The notes under the pieces are model-generated. The model was not told where the DNA came from and did not search any database. It worked only from the letters and a program-made list of their open reading frames with translations. The position numbers and the translations under genes were made by a program. DNA of 64,000 bases from Deltaproteobacteria bacterium. Its GTDB lineage: Bacteria; Desulfobacterota; Desulfuromonadia; Geobacterales; Pseudopelobacteraceae. Positions 46,828-55,247 of the stretch are shown piece after piece (position 1 is the stretch's first letter; the number at the start of each line of letters is the position of its first letter). The stretch lies in the NCBI GenBank assembly GCA_016182975.1, contig JACPFJ010000023.1, forward strand, positions 88,885 to 152,884, read 5' to 3'.

Positions 46828-47625
46828 TTAAACCGTGCACATCACCTGGCGGACGCGGTACTCGCCGCCGATGACCAGGTACTCCCCCTCCCCCTTCATG
46901 ATGCTGCCGGGGAGCAGGTCGTTGTAGAAGAAGACCTTGCAGAGCGGCACCAGCACCTCCCATACCGTGGAACCGAATTCCCAGGCCCGCTCCTCGTCGG
47001 AGGTGAACGAAACCAGGTTGTTGAGCCGCACGACCTGCTCGCGGCGACTGACCTGTTCCAGCAGGTCGTGCTCGCTGGCATCGTATGTGCCGCGATAGAG
47101 GGGGATCTGTGGCGTGGCGGGGTGTCGGCGGGAGAGCTCGAACTGGCAGTACTCGTAGAGCAGGTCGAGTTGCGACTGGATGGCGTTGGTGCGGGCGCTA
47201 CCCTTCACCACGTCCACCGAGTAGTTGAAGTAGGCCTCGCTGTGGATGCCGGTAATCCGGGCACGGTGAAAGGTGGGCGTGACCCCCATGCGGCTCTCCA
47301 CCCAGCGCTTGAGCACCGCCCCCTCGACCGAGTTGGAGTCCATCATCCAGCCGCGCAGGTAACGCAGGTAACTGTTCCTGATGCTCCTGCGGGCCGTGTC
47401 GGTGGCCTGCTCCTGCCAGTTGTGGAGCTGAAACTTGACCGACATGAAGTCGTTGAAGACCAGGGCGCGCTCTTCCTGGGAAGGGATGGCGGCCAGCTTC
47501 TCGAACAGGAAGCGGTTGGCCTCCTTTACCCCCTGGATCTCCAAAGGCTGGGGGTTGTCGTTGAAATGGCGCGAGGCGATGACCCATGGAGGCAGGTTGC
47601 AGTAGTTGAATGAGCCATGAGCCAC
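46828..47625 (-). CDS. draT: Dinitrogenase reductase ADP-ribosyltransferase
   Basis: 265 residues of the DraT family. It attaches ADP-ribose from NAD to an arginine of NifH (Arg99 here) and so switches nitrogenase off in response to ammonium or energy loss. The N-terminal FNYCNLPPWVIASRHFN segment and the FTSDEERAWEFGSTVWE segment are family-typical. The start codon is GTG with AGGTGA upstream; the only nearby ATG is out of frame. It ends the nifEN-nifX-fdx-nifX2 run; the partner draG is at 62.8 kb. Confidence 0.92.
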   Translation of the reverse strand: MAHGSFNYCNLPPWVIASRHFNDNPQPLEIQGVKEANRFLFEKLAAIPSQEERALVFNDFMSVKFQLHNWQEQATDTARRSIRNSYLRYLRGWMMDSNSVEGAVLKRWVESRMGVTPTFHRARITGIHSEAYFNYSVDVVKGSARTNAIQSQLDLLYEYCQFELSRRHPATPQIPLYRGTYDASEHDLLEQVSRREQVVRLNNLVSFTSDEERAWEFGSTVWEVLVPLCKVFFYNDLLPGSIMKGEGEYLVIGGEYRVRQVMCTV

Positions 47626-47642
47626 GGGGAATCACCTCAGAG

Positions 47643-47743
47643 CAGGAACGAGGAGTCAGGTTCGAGGAGCCAGGAACGAGCATAGATGCGTTTCAAAACC
47701 TCGAACCTCGAACCTCGAACCTTGAACCTTGAACCTGGAACCT
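47643..47743. repeat. Inverted repeat of GGTTCGA units
   Basis: The left arm (47643-47680) has GGAACGAGGAGTCAGGTTCG-like units, and the right arm (47698-47743) has seven near-perfect CGAACCT/TGAACCT heptamers. The arms are complementary with a short loop. Confidence 0.8.
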
Positions 47744-48073
47744 TTATAAAATCTTCGCCAGTTCCAGCAGCGTGGTCTTGATCGGTCCGCTGGCCACGAA
47801 CGGCTCGATCCCCAGCCGCTCCAACTCACCCTGAGGGTGCTCGCCCATCTGGGCCGTTACCACTGCCCGGCACCCGTGCAGCGCCTCGGCGATCTCCTTG
47901 AGCAGGTGCCCGCGCAAGGGGTGTTCGGGGTCGAAACTGCAATAGCGCTCAACCTTCTTTTCATCCACCAGCCTGGCGTCCCCATCCGCGACATGATAGA
48001 TGAGAAAGCGCTCGGCGTGGCCGAAATGCTGGTTTATCTCCCTGCCGTCCTTTGATGCGACCGCGATGAGCAT
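47744..48073 (-). CDS. NifX-family (dinitrogenase cofactor-binding) protein, short form
   Basis: 109 residues with the NifX/NifB C-terminal fold: MLIAVASKDGREINQHFGHA at the start, with the His that binds iron-molybdenum precursors. This family carries NifB-co or FeMo-co intermediates during nitrogenase assembly. It is the second of two NifX-like genes in this operon; its exact role is not clear. AGGAGGTG lies before the ATG. Confidence 0.85.
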   Translation of the reverse strand: MLIAVASKDGREINQHFGHAERFLIYHVADGDARLVDEKKVERYCSFDPEHPLRGHLLKEIAEALHGCRAVVTAQMGEHPQGELERLGIEPFVASGPIKTTLLELAKIL

Positions 48074-48091
48074 ATAACACCTCCTGAAAGG

Positions 48092-48162
48092 CAGGTAAAG
48101 GTAGAGGTAAAGGTAAAGAAAGCCTTCCTTCTCTACCTCTACCTTTACCTCTACCTGTTTCT
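48092..48162. repeat. Inverted repeat of AGGTAA/AGGTAG units
   Basis: AGGTAA and AGGTAG hexamers on the left (48093-48120) pair with TTACCT/CTACCT units on the right (48131-48158), with a short loop. Lies between fdx and nifX2. Confidence 0.85.
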
Positions 48163-48424
48163 AAAGAACAACCGGTTCGAAGGTGAAACACTTCTTCGAG
48201 CAGGTCCGGCCGCAGGCCTGGCAGCCGATACAGTTGCCGGGGTTGGCCACCTTCATGAACATCTTGGCCGAATCGTCCTCGTCCACCTCCTCGAAGGCGA
48301 GCACGTCGTGGGCGCAGACCTTGTAGCAGCGGGCGCAGCCGATGCAGGTCTCCTCGTCGATGGAAACGATGAACTCGGGGGTGTACTCTGTCTTGTTTCT
48401 TTTCAGTCCGGTGATGTAAGCCAT
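48161..48424 (-). CDS. Nif-associated ferredoxin (FdxB type, two 4Fe-4S clusters)
   Basis: 87 residues with two cluster motifs: CIGCARCYKVC (first) and CIGCQACGRTC (second), plus extra Cys at CSKKCF. This is the ferredoxin III type found in nif operons. It would pass electrons in cofactor assembly or to nitrogenase. It sits between nifX and the second NifX-like gene. Confidence 0.92.
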   Translation of the reverse strand: MAYITGLKRNKTEYTPEFIVSIDEETCIGCARCYKVCAHDVLAFEEVDEDDSAKMFMKVANPGNCIGCQACGRTCSKKCFTFEPVVL

Positions 48425-48439
48425 TGTTTCAAACCTCCA

Positions 48440-48525
48440 TAGTTTTTAGTTTTGAGTTTTGAGTTTTTAGTTATTCGTTTTGAATTGGAGACCAACTCAA
48501 AACCAAAAACCCAAAACTCAAAACC
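48440..48525. repeat. Inverted repeat of GAGTTTT units
   Basis: The left arm is AGTTTTGAGTTTTGAGTTTT-like; the right arm is CTCAAAACCAAAAACCCAAA-like. The arms pair imperfectly with a loop of about 15 nt. Lies between nifX and fdx. Confidence 0.8.
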
Positions 48526-48532
48526 GCTTTTA

Positions 48533-48919
48533 TCAATCTTCCAGAAACGATGCCGCCTGCCCCTTGTTCATTGCCTTTTTCAGCCAGGGGGGAGGGTTGC
48601 CCCGCAGCACCTCCTGGAGGCGCTCCACGGTCTCTTGCAGACTCACCTCGGTGTTGGTCTTCATGGGGTGGATCTTCAGGGCCACCAGCTTGGCCGCGGC
48701 CGGGCCGCCGATCTGCATGGTGTAGACGATGGCGCAGTCGGAGAGCAGCTTTGCCCTGGCGCCGATCCTGTCCTCCTCGTCGCCGCCATGCTCACCCACA
48801 CGGACCGTCTCCAGAAAACGGGCCTCGTCCGGGCCGACCTCCCAGACCTGAAAACTGTCGCTCTGGCCGAAATGCTGGTCGATCGTCTCGCCGCTGGAAC
48901 TGGTAAATGCGATTTTCAT
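48533..48919 (-). CDS. nifX: Nitrogenase cofactor carrier NifX
   Basis: 128 residues. The motif IDQHFGQSDSFQVWEV is typical, with the conserved His, and the C-terminal tail PPWLKKAM is a known NifX end. NifX binds NifB-co and passes it to NifEN. It follows nifEN in the same unit, after the CACAGAG inverted repeat. AAAGGAG precedes the start. Confidence 0.9.
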   Translation of the reverse strand: MKIAFTSSSGETIDQHFGQSDSFQVWEVGPDEARFLETVRVGEHGGDEEDRIGARAKLLSDCAIVYTMQIGGPAAAKLVALKIHPMKTNTEVSLQETVERLQEVLRGNPPPWLKKAMNKGQAASFLED

Positions 48920-48933
48920 TTTTACTCCTTTTT

Positions 48934-49111
48934 CACCACAGAGTCACAGAGGACACAGAGAAAACCAAATCCAACTGCAGGGGAAACACCAATACAAATA
49001 TTTACGTGAAATTCAAACTGAAGGGGTTCCCTGATGTTGATATTTTCCAAATGATTATTTGATTGCTCTGCCTTTCTCTGTGTCCTCTACTGTCCTCTGT
49101 GTCTCTGTGGT
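48934..49111. repeat. Inverted repeat of CACAGAG units with a long loop (copy 2)
   Basis: The left arm (48934-48964) and right arm (49073-49111) are complementary, with about 108 nt between; the right arm has one extra unit. It separates nifEN from nifX. Confidence 0.85.
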
Positions 49112-49129
49112 AAATGTTGTTGATTTAAC

Positions 49130-51886
49130 TCAGTTATGCGCCAGTTTCTGCGCCTCCTTTGCGTTGGCCTGGAACAGGTTGGCCACCTCGAACACCAGGT
49201 TCATGGTCCCGCGGTAGCCGACCCACATCTTCTGGTGAGCGCCCAGGCGGTCGAAGACCGGCAGGCCGGCCCTGAGATGGGCACCGATCCTGAGCTTGCC
49301 GGCCGCCTGGCGGCCGTTGGAATTCGCCACCAGCAGGTCGGCGCCTTGCGCGGCCTCCTCCAGGTCCTCCAGGTCGCCCACGAAGACGTTCCCGCAGGGT
49401 AGCCGGTCCAGGCCGCGGGTGCGGGTGGCGGAAAGGGCCGCCTGGATCTCGCACCCCATGCCGGCCAGGAAACCGGTCAGGGTCTTGAGGTTGTCAGACT
49501 CCAGGGCAATGGCCACCCTTTTCGTGCCGAACTGGTAGTGGCTGTCCACCATGGCGTCCATCAGGCGACTCCTCCAGCGGCGGTGCTTATCCGGTATCGC
49601 CCGGCCGGAGATGGCGGCGAGCGTCTCCATGAACAGGTCGGTCTCGGCCAGGCCGGTCAGGGAGGTGAAGCCGTAGACCGGCATAGCGAAGCGCTCCTTC
49701 AGCTTCAGGCCGGCCTTGGCCAGGGAGTCGCCGACATAGATGGTCGCCGCGCTGCGCCCGGCCTTTCTGATCGCCTCGACCGCGATGCCGCCGGTGGAGA
49801 GGGGCGAGACCACCTCGTCGATGTGGCCGTCCATGGCATTGGCGATGTCCGGGATGCAGAGCACGCTCAGCCCGAAGGACTCGATCAACTCCTTCAACTC
49901 CTCCACGTCGGCCGGGGTGAGGTGGCTGCCGGGGAGCAGGTTGACCTGGTTGGGGACAATCTCCCCCTCCTCAGGCAGAATGGCCACGATGGCCTCCACC
50001 GCGGCGGCGTATCCCTCCTGCAATGAACCGCAGTAGTCCGGCGTGGAGGCGTGCACGATGGGGATGTGGTCGAACTCGGGGTTCTCCCGGCGGAAGTGGA
50101 CGATGGCGCTGTGGACGTCGTCCCCCATGGTCTCGGTCAGGCCCGAGGTCATCACCCCGACCACCTCGGGACGGAACTTCTCGATCACCCGCCTGATCCC
50201 CTGCTTCAGGTTCTCCCAGCCGCCGAAGATGGCGGTGTCCTCGCTCATCGCGGTGGAGTTGAGCGCGATCGACTCCTTGAAATGCCTGGAGAGTTGCAGG
50301 CGGATGAATGTCGAACACCCCTGGGCCCCGTGCAGCAGGCCGAGCATGTTGTCGATCCCCAGGTAGGCCAGGGTGGCCCCCAAGGCCGGGGAGTTCTTCT
50401 GCGGGTTGACGGTTGCCGCTTTTTTAGGCACCATGACCCGCGAGAGGGAGATGTCCTCGGACAGAAACGCCTCGGCATGTCCGGCCGAGGCGGCCAGGTC
50501 GGCCGCCAGTTCCTCTTCGCCCTTATCCCAGGGGGCCGGGGCGTTCAAAACCGGCCAGATGGGATTGTTGACCGTCATGTCCAGCTGTTTTGCAAAGGTC
50601 ACCATCCCCTCGTAACCGGCATAGGGGTGGGAACGGCCGTGGTTGATGTCCAGGAAGGGGGTCTTGGTCTTGAGCGCCAGGAACTTGGTCTTGCCGCCGG
50701 CCACGATCAGGTCGGGCATCTTCTCGGCCATGACCGCCAACAGCCCGGCGGTGGAGGTGTCCTCGATGATCCGGGCGTCCTTGTGCATCAGCCCCTTCAT
50801 GCGGTAGAAGTCCTCCAGGGTCGAGTTCTGCGTGCCGGCCGCCAGGATCTCCACCCCCAGCTCACGCAGGGCGTTGACCATGGACCAGGTCTTGACCCCG
50901 CCGGTGAAGAGCACGGCCCGCTTCCCTTCCAGGCGTGCGCGGCAGGGGGCGATGCGTTGCCGGCAGAGCTCCTCCTCCTCGGCCAGCAGCCGCTCCACCC
51001 GGTCCTGCATGACCCGTTTCTCCAGGCCGTTGACGGTGTTGTCCAGTTCGCGGGCGATGTCGCGCAGCGCCTTGGCCGTGTCGGTCATGCCGTAGAAGGA
51101 CTCCTCCAGATAGGGCATGCCGAAGTTCTTCTGCATCTTCTTGGCCAGGTTGGTGAGGCTCTTGGAGCAGATGATGATGTTGAGCTTGGCGCGATGGGCG
51201 TAGCGCAGCTCCTCGAAGCGGGCGTCGCCGCTGAAGCAGGAGAGCACCTGGATCCCCAGCCGGTCGAAGAGCGGCAGCATCCCCCACAGGTCGCCGGCGA
51301 TGTTGTACTCACCGATCAGGTTGATGGGGTATTCGCCCAGCAGGGGGGGCTCGGCCGTGCCGATCACGTACTTGTAGAGGATTTCCCCCGCCAGGCGGTT
51401 GCCGATGTTCTTGTCGCCGATGAAGCCGGGGGTGTTGACCGGGATGACGGGAACCGGAACCTTCTCCTGGGACGCCTTGCAGACCGCCTCCACGTCGTCG
51501 CCGGTCATGGCGGTCACGCAGGTGGCGTAGACGAATATCGCCCTGGCCTCGGGGTAGCGCCCGGCCAGGTCGAGGATCGCCTTGTAGAGTTTCTTCTCGC
51601 CGCCGAAGATGACGTCGTTCTCCAGCATCTCGGTGGTGAAGCCGCGGCGGTAGAGCTGCGAGCCCGAGGAGCGGGCGCCGCGGTTGTCCCAGGAGTTGCC
51701 GGCGCAGGCGATCGGGCCGTGCACCAGGTGGATCCCGTCGGTGACCGGCATCAGCACCACCCGCGCCCCGTCGTAGGCGCAGGAGCGCTCGGTCCCCTCG
51801 CCGGGCTCGGATTTCTTGCAGAATTTCGGTGCGCCCTTTTCCTGGGTCTCGCATTCGGGGGCATCGTAGTAGTCGGGTCTTGCCAT
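49130..51886 (-). CDS. nifEN: Fused nitrogenase cofactor scaffold NifEN
   Basis: 918 residues. Residues 1 to about 470 are NifE (CAYDGARVVLMPVTDGIHLV, then HGPIACAGNSWDN); about 485 to the end is NifN (GAQGCSTFIRLQLSRHF). NifEN completes the FeMo cofactor before it is moved to NifDK. The two are separate proteins in most bacteria; a single chain fixes the 1:1 ratio. The Cys residues that bind the P-cluster-like 4Fe-4S are in the first-half N-terminus. GAGG precedes the ATG. Expression appears to use a sigma-54 promoter and a leader terminator. Confidence 0.95.
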   Translation of the reverse strand: MARPDYYDAPECETQEKGAPKFCKKSEPGEGTERSCAYDGARVVLMPVTDGIHLVHGPIACAGNSWDNRGARSSGSQLYRRGFTTEMLENDVIFGGEKKLYKAILDLAGRYPEARAIFVYATCVTAMTGDDVEAVCKASQEKVPVPVIPVNTPGFIGDKNIGNRLAGEILYKYVIGTAEPPLLGEYPINLIGEYNIAGDLWGMLPLFDRLGIQVLSCFSGDARFEELRYAHRAKLNIIICSKSLTNLAKKMQKNFGMPYLEESFYGMTDTAKALRDIARELDNTVNGLEKRVMQDRVERLLAEEEELCRQRIAPCRARLEGKRAVLFTGGVKTWSMVNALRELGVEILAAGTQNSTLEDFYRMKGLMHKDARIIEDTSTAGLLAVMAEKMPDLIVAGGKTKFLALKTKTPFLDINHGRSHPYAGYEGMVTFAKQLDMTVNNPIWPVLNAPAPWDKGEEELAADLAASAGHAEAFLSEDISLSRVMVPKKAATVNPQKNSPALGATLAYLGIDNMLGLLHGAQGCSTFIRLQLSRHFKESIALNSTAMSEDTAIFGGWENLKQGIRRVIEKFRPEVVGVMTSGLTETMGDDVHSAIVHFRRENPEFDHIPIVHASTPDYCGSLQEGYAAAVEAIVAILPEEGEIVPNQVNLLPGSHLTPADVEELKELIESFGLSVLCIPDIANAMDGHIDEVVSPLSTGGIAVEAIRKAGRSAATIYVGDSLAKAGLKLKERFAMPVYGFTSLTGLAETDLFMETLAAISGRAIPDKHRRWRSRLMDAMVDSHYQFGTKRVAIALESDNLKTLTGFLAGMGCEIQAALSATRTRGLDRLPCGNVFVGDLEDLEEAAQGADLLVANSNGRQAAGKLRIGAHLRAGLPVFDRLGAHQKMWVGYRGTMNLVFEVANLFQANAKEAQKLAHN

Positions 51887-51917
51887 GGTGAACCTCGCAC
51901 GGACCTTGCCGTATCAG

Positions 51918-51957
51918 AAAAAAGGCGCCCCTGTTCCGTGGAACGGGTGGCGCCTTT
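51918..51957 (-). terminator. Leader terminator of nifEN
   Basis: On the minus strand AAAGGCGCC ... GGCGCCTTTTTT, with an inner GTTC-CACG-GAAC stem. It ends 31 nt before the nifEN ATG. GGCAAAGGCGCC and GGGGCGCCTTTTTTC are identical to the nifH leader. Confidence 0.85.
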
Positions 51958-51997
51958 GCCAATGCGTCTTCAGCAACCTTCTGGATGCTGATTATAA

Positions 51998-52013
51998 AGC
52001 ATTTGCCATGCCA
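51998..52013 (-). promoter_or_regulatory. Sigma-54 promoter of nifEN
   Basis: On the minus strand TGGCAT-GGCAA-ATGCT: -24 TGGCAT, 5-nt spacer, -12 ATGCT (the GC of the -12 element is kept). Confidence 0.75.
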
Positions 52014-52054
52014 ACATTGTCTGTCAATTGCATCATACTGATATTGCAGGATTT

Positions 52055-52068
52055 ATCCCGCCAGGCGG
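52055..52068. promoter_or_regulatory. Candidate enhancer site upstream of nifEN
   Basis: ATCCCGCCAGGC is shared with the nifH upstream region; here it forms the perfect dyad CCGCC-A-GGCGG (52058-52068). It lies about 45 nt upstream of the -24 box. The rest of 52070-52377 shows nothing that I can assign. Confidence 0.45.
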
Positions 52069-52377
52069 ATTCCGGGCCAAAGGACCAGCCTAATATTTGG
52101 GCAGAATCATAGGCAACAGACTCCATTCTGAGCCAATACAATTCCGGCTTATGTTCCCCTGAATCCGTGATGACTGAAGAGCGAACCTTTGCGAAATGCC
52201 GGAGTCAATCGCCGCCTACGGATAGCATGCCGGGTTTGTCGGGTGAACAGCGCCGAGGCTGTGACTATAACCTGGAACGCCAGGACTTAGGCATTCTAAG
52301 CGAGAGTAGCGATGAAGGCGTTACGGATTCAGGGTTCCCATTACGCCGCAGGCAAGATGAGCGGATATCCCCCAACG

Positions 52378-53292
52378 TCAGGGGGACGGCACGAGGAGCA
52401 CGTCTCCAATCGGGGTATCGCTTCCGGTCGTTGCCGTTTTCAGTGCAGAGGAGTAGGGTGTAAAACCTCTGGCCTGGACGTGCACCCGGTAGGCCCCGTC
52501 CGGAACAAAGGCGCTGAACGGCCCCTCCCAGCGGCTGCCGGAGAAGTTGCTGAAGATAGTGCCGGCGGCAATGGCGTTGACACCCCCCTGGGGGACGACC
52601 GAGACCGTCGCACTGGACCAATCCTTAAAGGTGGAGACGACCGTCCCGGAGAGGGAGCCAAAGCCGGTGAGGGGGCCGTCCGGCTGGACGATGCGGATGC
52701 CGGTCGGCTTCAGGTTGTAATCGCCGTTGCTGCGGGGCACGATGGCCGTGTTCGGGTCGAAGTCGATGAGTATCGCATTGATGATCCCCGGCTTCACCTC
52801 GAAACGCCCCACGACCTTCAACCCCGCTTGCTGGGCACTGGGCGTTGTCAGCGGTAGCTTTACAGTAGTGTCGGTCTTCAGTGTCAGGTAGTTGAGCGGA
52901 TCGCGCCCCTGGCCGCTCGGATTCGGCTCCAGGATGAGGCGTACCTGGTTGTAGCTCCCTACCGGAATGGTGATGGTGCCGAGGATTTCCTGCTGGAAGC
53001 GGAGCGTGAGAACATCCACGCTGCGCGGAGTGGCGTAGGTGACTACCACCTGCAGACGGGGATCGTTGTCCGGCGCATCCTCCAGGCCGGCCGGAACCAG
53101 CCGCACCTCCCTGATCGTCACTACCACCTGTTGAAAGGCGTCGCTCTGCTTGTCGGTAAGACCGACCTGGAGCTTGGCGGTGGTTGCCGCGCCCCCGCCC
53201 CCTCCACCGGCGCACCCCGACAGCTGGGCAAGCGCCAGCGCCACCAGTAACAATACCCCCAGACCGCAAGCCTCCTTGAATCTCCTGAACAT
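52378..53292 (-). CDS. DUF4382 lipoprotein under a GEMM-I riboswitch
   Basis: 304 residues. The signal ends LAQLSGC, with the lipidated Cys at residue 27, followed by six glycines. The DUF4382 beta-sandwich (about 40-190) has the family-typical SDAFQQVVVTIREVRLVP, and a second beta-rich domain (about 205-300) resembles a carboxypeptidase-regulatory fold (SGTVVSTF, YRVHVQARGF). It is likely on the outer surface or periplasmic face of a membrane. GAGGAGG precedes the start. A cyclic-dinucleotide riboswitch controls it, so a surface or respiratory role is inferred. Confidence 0.85.
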   Translation of the reverse strand: MFRRFKEACGLGVLLLVALALAQLSGCAGGGGGGAATTAKLQVGLTDKQSDAFQQVVVTIREVRLVPAGLEDAPDNDPRLQVVVTYATPRSVDVLTLRFQQEILGTITIPVGSYNQVRLILEPNPSGQGRDPLNYLTLKTDTTVKLPLTTPSAQQAGLKVVGRFEVKPGIINAILIDFDPNTAIVPRSNGDYNLKPTGIRIVQPDGPLTGFGSLSGTVVSTFKDWSSATVSVVPQGGVNAIAAGTIFSNFSGSRWEGPFSAFVPDGAYRVHVQARGFTPYSSALKTATTGSDTPIGDVLLVPSP

Positions 53293-53345
53293 GATGATAC
53301 CTCCTCAGCGGGAATTCCCATTCCGATCCCGGATCCCAGTCGCCG

Positions 53346-53396
53346 AAAACAGAACAGCCGGGGCCGAATATCGTGTGATATTTCGGCGACCCGGCT
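53346..53396 (-). terminator. Terminator of the second GEMM-I riboswitch
   Basis: On the minus strand AGCCGGG and GCCGAAATATC of the aptamer can pair with GATATTCGGC and CCCGGCT, followed by a T-rich run. As in the first copy, it competes with the aptamer (ON switch). Confidence 0.75.
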
Positions 53397-53456
53397 GTCT
53401 CGGTGAGACCCTGTAGGCTTTCCGCCCCATCCTCGCGGATGGTTGAGTATTATCGT
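53378..53456 (-). promoter_or_regulatory. GEMM-I riboswitch, predicted cGAMP type (copy 2)
   Basis: Blocks on the minus strand: AATACTCAACC, GGGGCGGAAAGCC, ACAGGGTCTC and GACAGCCGGGTCGCCG. The base at the position of G20 is A again. Nearly the same as the copy at 27.3 kb, except in the P1b loop strands, which co-vary (ACCC/GGGT there, ATCC/GGAT here). Confidence 0.88.
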
Positions 53457-53554
53457 GTACCACCTGGGTATGTTTGAAAGTGGGGTGAATAAATCACAGG
53501 TCCTGGCAAATGTCAACCACCGGATGGCAAGTGCCCTGTTTCAGAAACTTATAT

Positions 53555-54511
53555 TTACCCCTCCGGCACCAACGCCCACCACCAGGCCGCCACAACCACC
53601 ATGGCGCTGAACAGCGCCAGCAGGGCATTGAGCAGCCGGCCCGGGCGCCCGTACCTCCCGAGCAGATGTTCCGCCAGCAGGCCGAGGCCGATCCCGAAGG
53701 CAAAACCGAACAGGTGCGCCCCCAGGTCGGTGTTCCTCCCCTCGGTGCCCAGCAGGGCCAGCAGGGCCAGGGCCGCGGCGACCGGGAGCGGCCAGCGTCG
53801 CTGCAACCGGCGCCGGTAGCGCAGCATACTGATGGCGGCCAGGAGGCCGACGGCGCCGAACACGAGCGTGGATGCCCCCACCGAGCTGTGGCCGGGGGGT
53901 TGCACCCAGGCGTTGGCCATGTTGCCGAGGGCGCCGGAGGCGAGCAGCAGGCCCCAGGCCAGCCCGGAGCCGAGCTCGCGGCAGAGGAGGACGATGAAGA
54001 ACCCGCCGATCGCCAGATTGCTGAGCAGGTGCAGCCCGTCGGCATGCAGGGTGAGTGCGGTGACGAGCCGCCACCATTCACCCTCCAGGATCTTTGCGGC
54101 CCGGGCGCTGCCGAGCGCGATCCAGGCGGGCGAGTATGTGCCGAAAAAAGTGGCATCGAGTTGGACGAGGTTGTGGAAGGTTGCCACGAGGAGCAGCACC
54201 GAGAGGGTCGCCAGGGTGTTTTCGGCCAAAGGGTGTGCGCTGGGTGGCGCCGGGGGCCATCTGCGGTTTTGCTCCGTGAACAGGCGCAACTCGTTGATGG
54301 CCGCATCGAAAACGCCCGTCGGCACCAGCAACTCCCAGCCCCGCTCGCCGTGCTCGATGCGGCAGGGTACGGAGCGCGCATCCAGCACCAGTGCCCACAG
54401 ACGCACCTGCCTCTCGGAGAGGGCGCCCGACAGCCTCCCCTCTACCAGTTCGGGAGGGATCACCAGCCATTCCTCCCCCTGCGCCCCGATTTGTTCGCTT
54501 TCCCGCTCCAT
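53555..54511 (-). CDS. Rhomboid family intramembrane serine protease
   Basis: 318 residues. An N-terminal soluble segment of about 85 residues is followed by six or seven membrane helices. The catalytic Ser is in GASTLVFGAVG and the His in DLGAHLFGF, the two residues that form the rhomboid dyad. The HADGLHLLSNL segment (HxxxHxxxN-like) lies in the second helix. It cuts other membrane proteins within the membrane; substrate unknown. Monocistronic. Confidence 0.92.
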   Translation of the reverse strand: MERESEQIGAQGEEWLVIPPELVEGRLSGALSERQVRLWALVLDARSVPCRIEHGERGWELLVPTGVFDAAINELRLFTEQNRRWPPAPPSAHPLAENTLATLSVLLLVATFHNLVQLDATFFGTYSPAWIALGSARAAKILEGEWWRLVTALTLHADGLHLLSNLAIGGFFIVLLCRELGSGLAWGLLLASGALGNMANAWVQPPGHSSVGASTLVFGAVGLLAAISMLRYRRRLQRRWPLPVAAALALLALLGTEGRNTDLGAHLFGFAFGIGLGLLAEHLLGRYGRPGRLLNALLALFSAMVVVAAWWWALVPEG

Positions 54512-54709
54512 GCCGGAGAGTATCGCAGATACTCCCTCTCACGTCACCACTGAAAAAGGCGCCGGCGCTAAAAGGGGCGCAACCACGCCGCTCGAGTTTC
54601 TTGATAAAATATGGTATGTATTATATGATTATAATGTTAGAGGGGGTTATTGTGTGAATCGGTTACACTCTGAGGGGGGTTAACGGGGTAACCGGAAAGG
54701 AAGCGCGCC

Positions 54710-55090
54710 ATGAGAACAACGACATTCGAACTGAAGGATGTGCTGCGGCGATTTGCGACCGTTCTCGCCACGGTGATGGTCGGCTTGGCCTTCGTCCTGG
54801 CAGGCAGCGCGATTGCGGCACCTGAGGAGAAAGAGATCAAGGAGATTGAAGAAAAGATCGAGAAACCGGAGAAAAAGGAAGATTCCAGGGGGTTGTTCAA
54901 TTGGAACCTGTTCTTCGATCAGAACCGGGTCTTTAACCTGAATGAGGGAAACCGGGCGTTTAACCGGGCCTTTTTCAACCCGTTCTTCTTCGTCGATCCG
55001 TTCGATATTCTTGAGGACGCTATCGAAGAGGAGTTGGAGGAGGAGTTCGAGGAGAGATTTGACAGAAGGGACGACAGAAGGGGTAATTAG
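54710..55090 (+). CDS. Secreted highly charged small protein
   Basis: 126 residues. A signal peptide (hydrophobic about 14-35, cut near AIA at 36) is followed by a Glu/Lys-rich helix, a short aromatic segment rich in Phe and Asn (FNWNLFFDQN and repeats of NRxFN), and an acidic tail EEELEEEFEE ending RRDDRRGN. The NRVFN/NRAFN pieces recur three times. I recognise no family. It lies among nif genes but transcribed on the other strand with its own terminator. Confidence 0.7.
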   Translation: MRTTTFELKDVLRRFATVLATVMVGLAFVLAGSAIAAPEEKEIKEIEEKIEKPEKKEDSRGLFNWNLFFDQNRVFNLNEGNRAFNRAFFNPFFFVDPFDILEDAIEEELEEEFEERFDRRDDRRGN

Positions 55091-55120
55091 AAGTATCGAA
55101 GAGTGATACTTCACGGCGAT

Positions 55121-55152
55121 AGGGTCGGGACAATGGGTTCCGGCCCTTTTTT
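55121..55152 (+). terminator. Terminator after the charged secreted protein gene
   Basis: AGGGTCGGGA pairs with TTCCGGCCCT across a 7-nt loop, followed by T6. A second small perfect dyad AAGTATC...GATACTT lies at 55091-55111. Confidence 0.75.
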
Positions 55153-55153
55153 G

Positions 55154-55243
55154 TTGGGACTGGAGATTGGGGACTCGGGACTGGTAGAATCAAATTCTCT
55201 TGACCCCCAATCCCTAGTCCCCAGTCCCCAGTCCCCAGTCCCT
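55154..55243. repeat. Inverted repeat of GGGGACT/CCCCAGT units
   Basis: The left arm (55154-55186) reads GGGACTGGAG, TTGGGGACTC and GGGACTGG; the right arm (55203-55243) has five AGTCCCC-like heptamers. It bridges the end of the charged-protein gene and the end of nifK. Confidence 0.85.
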
Positions 55244-55247
55244 GCCT

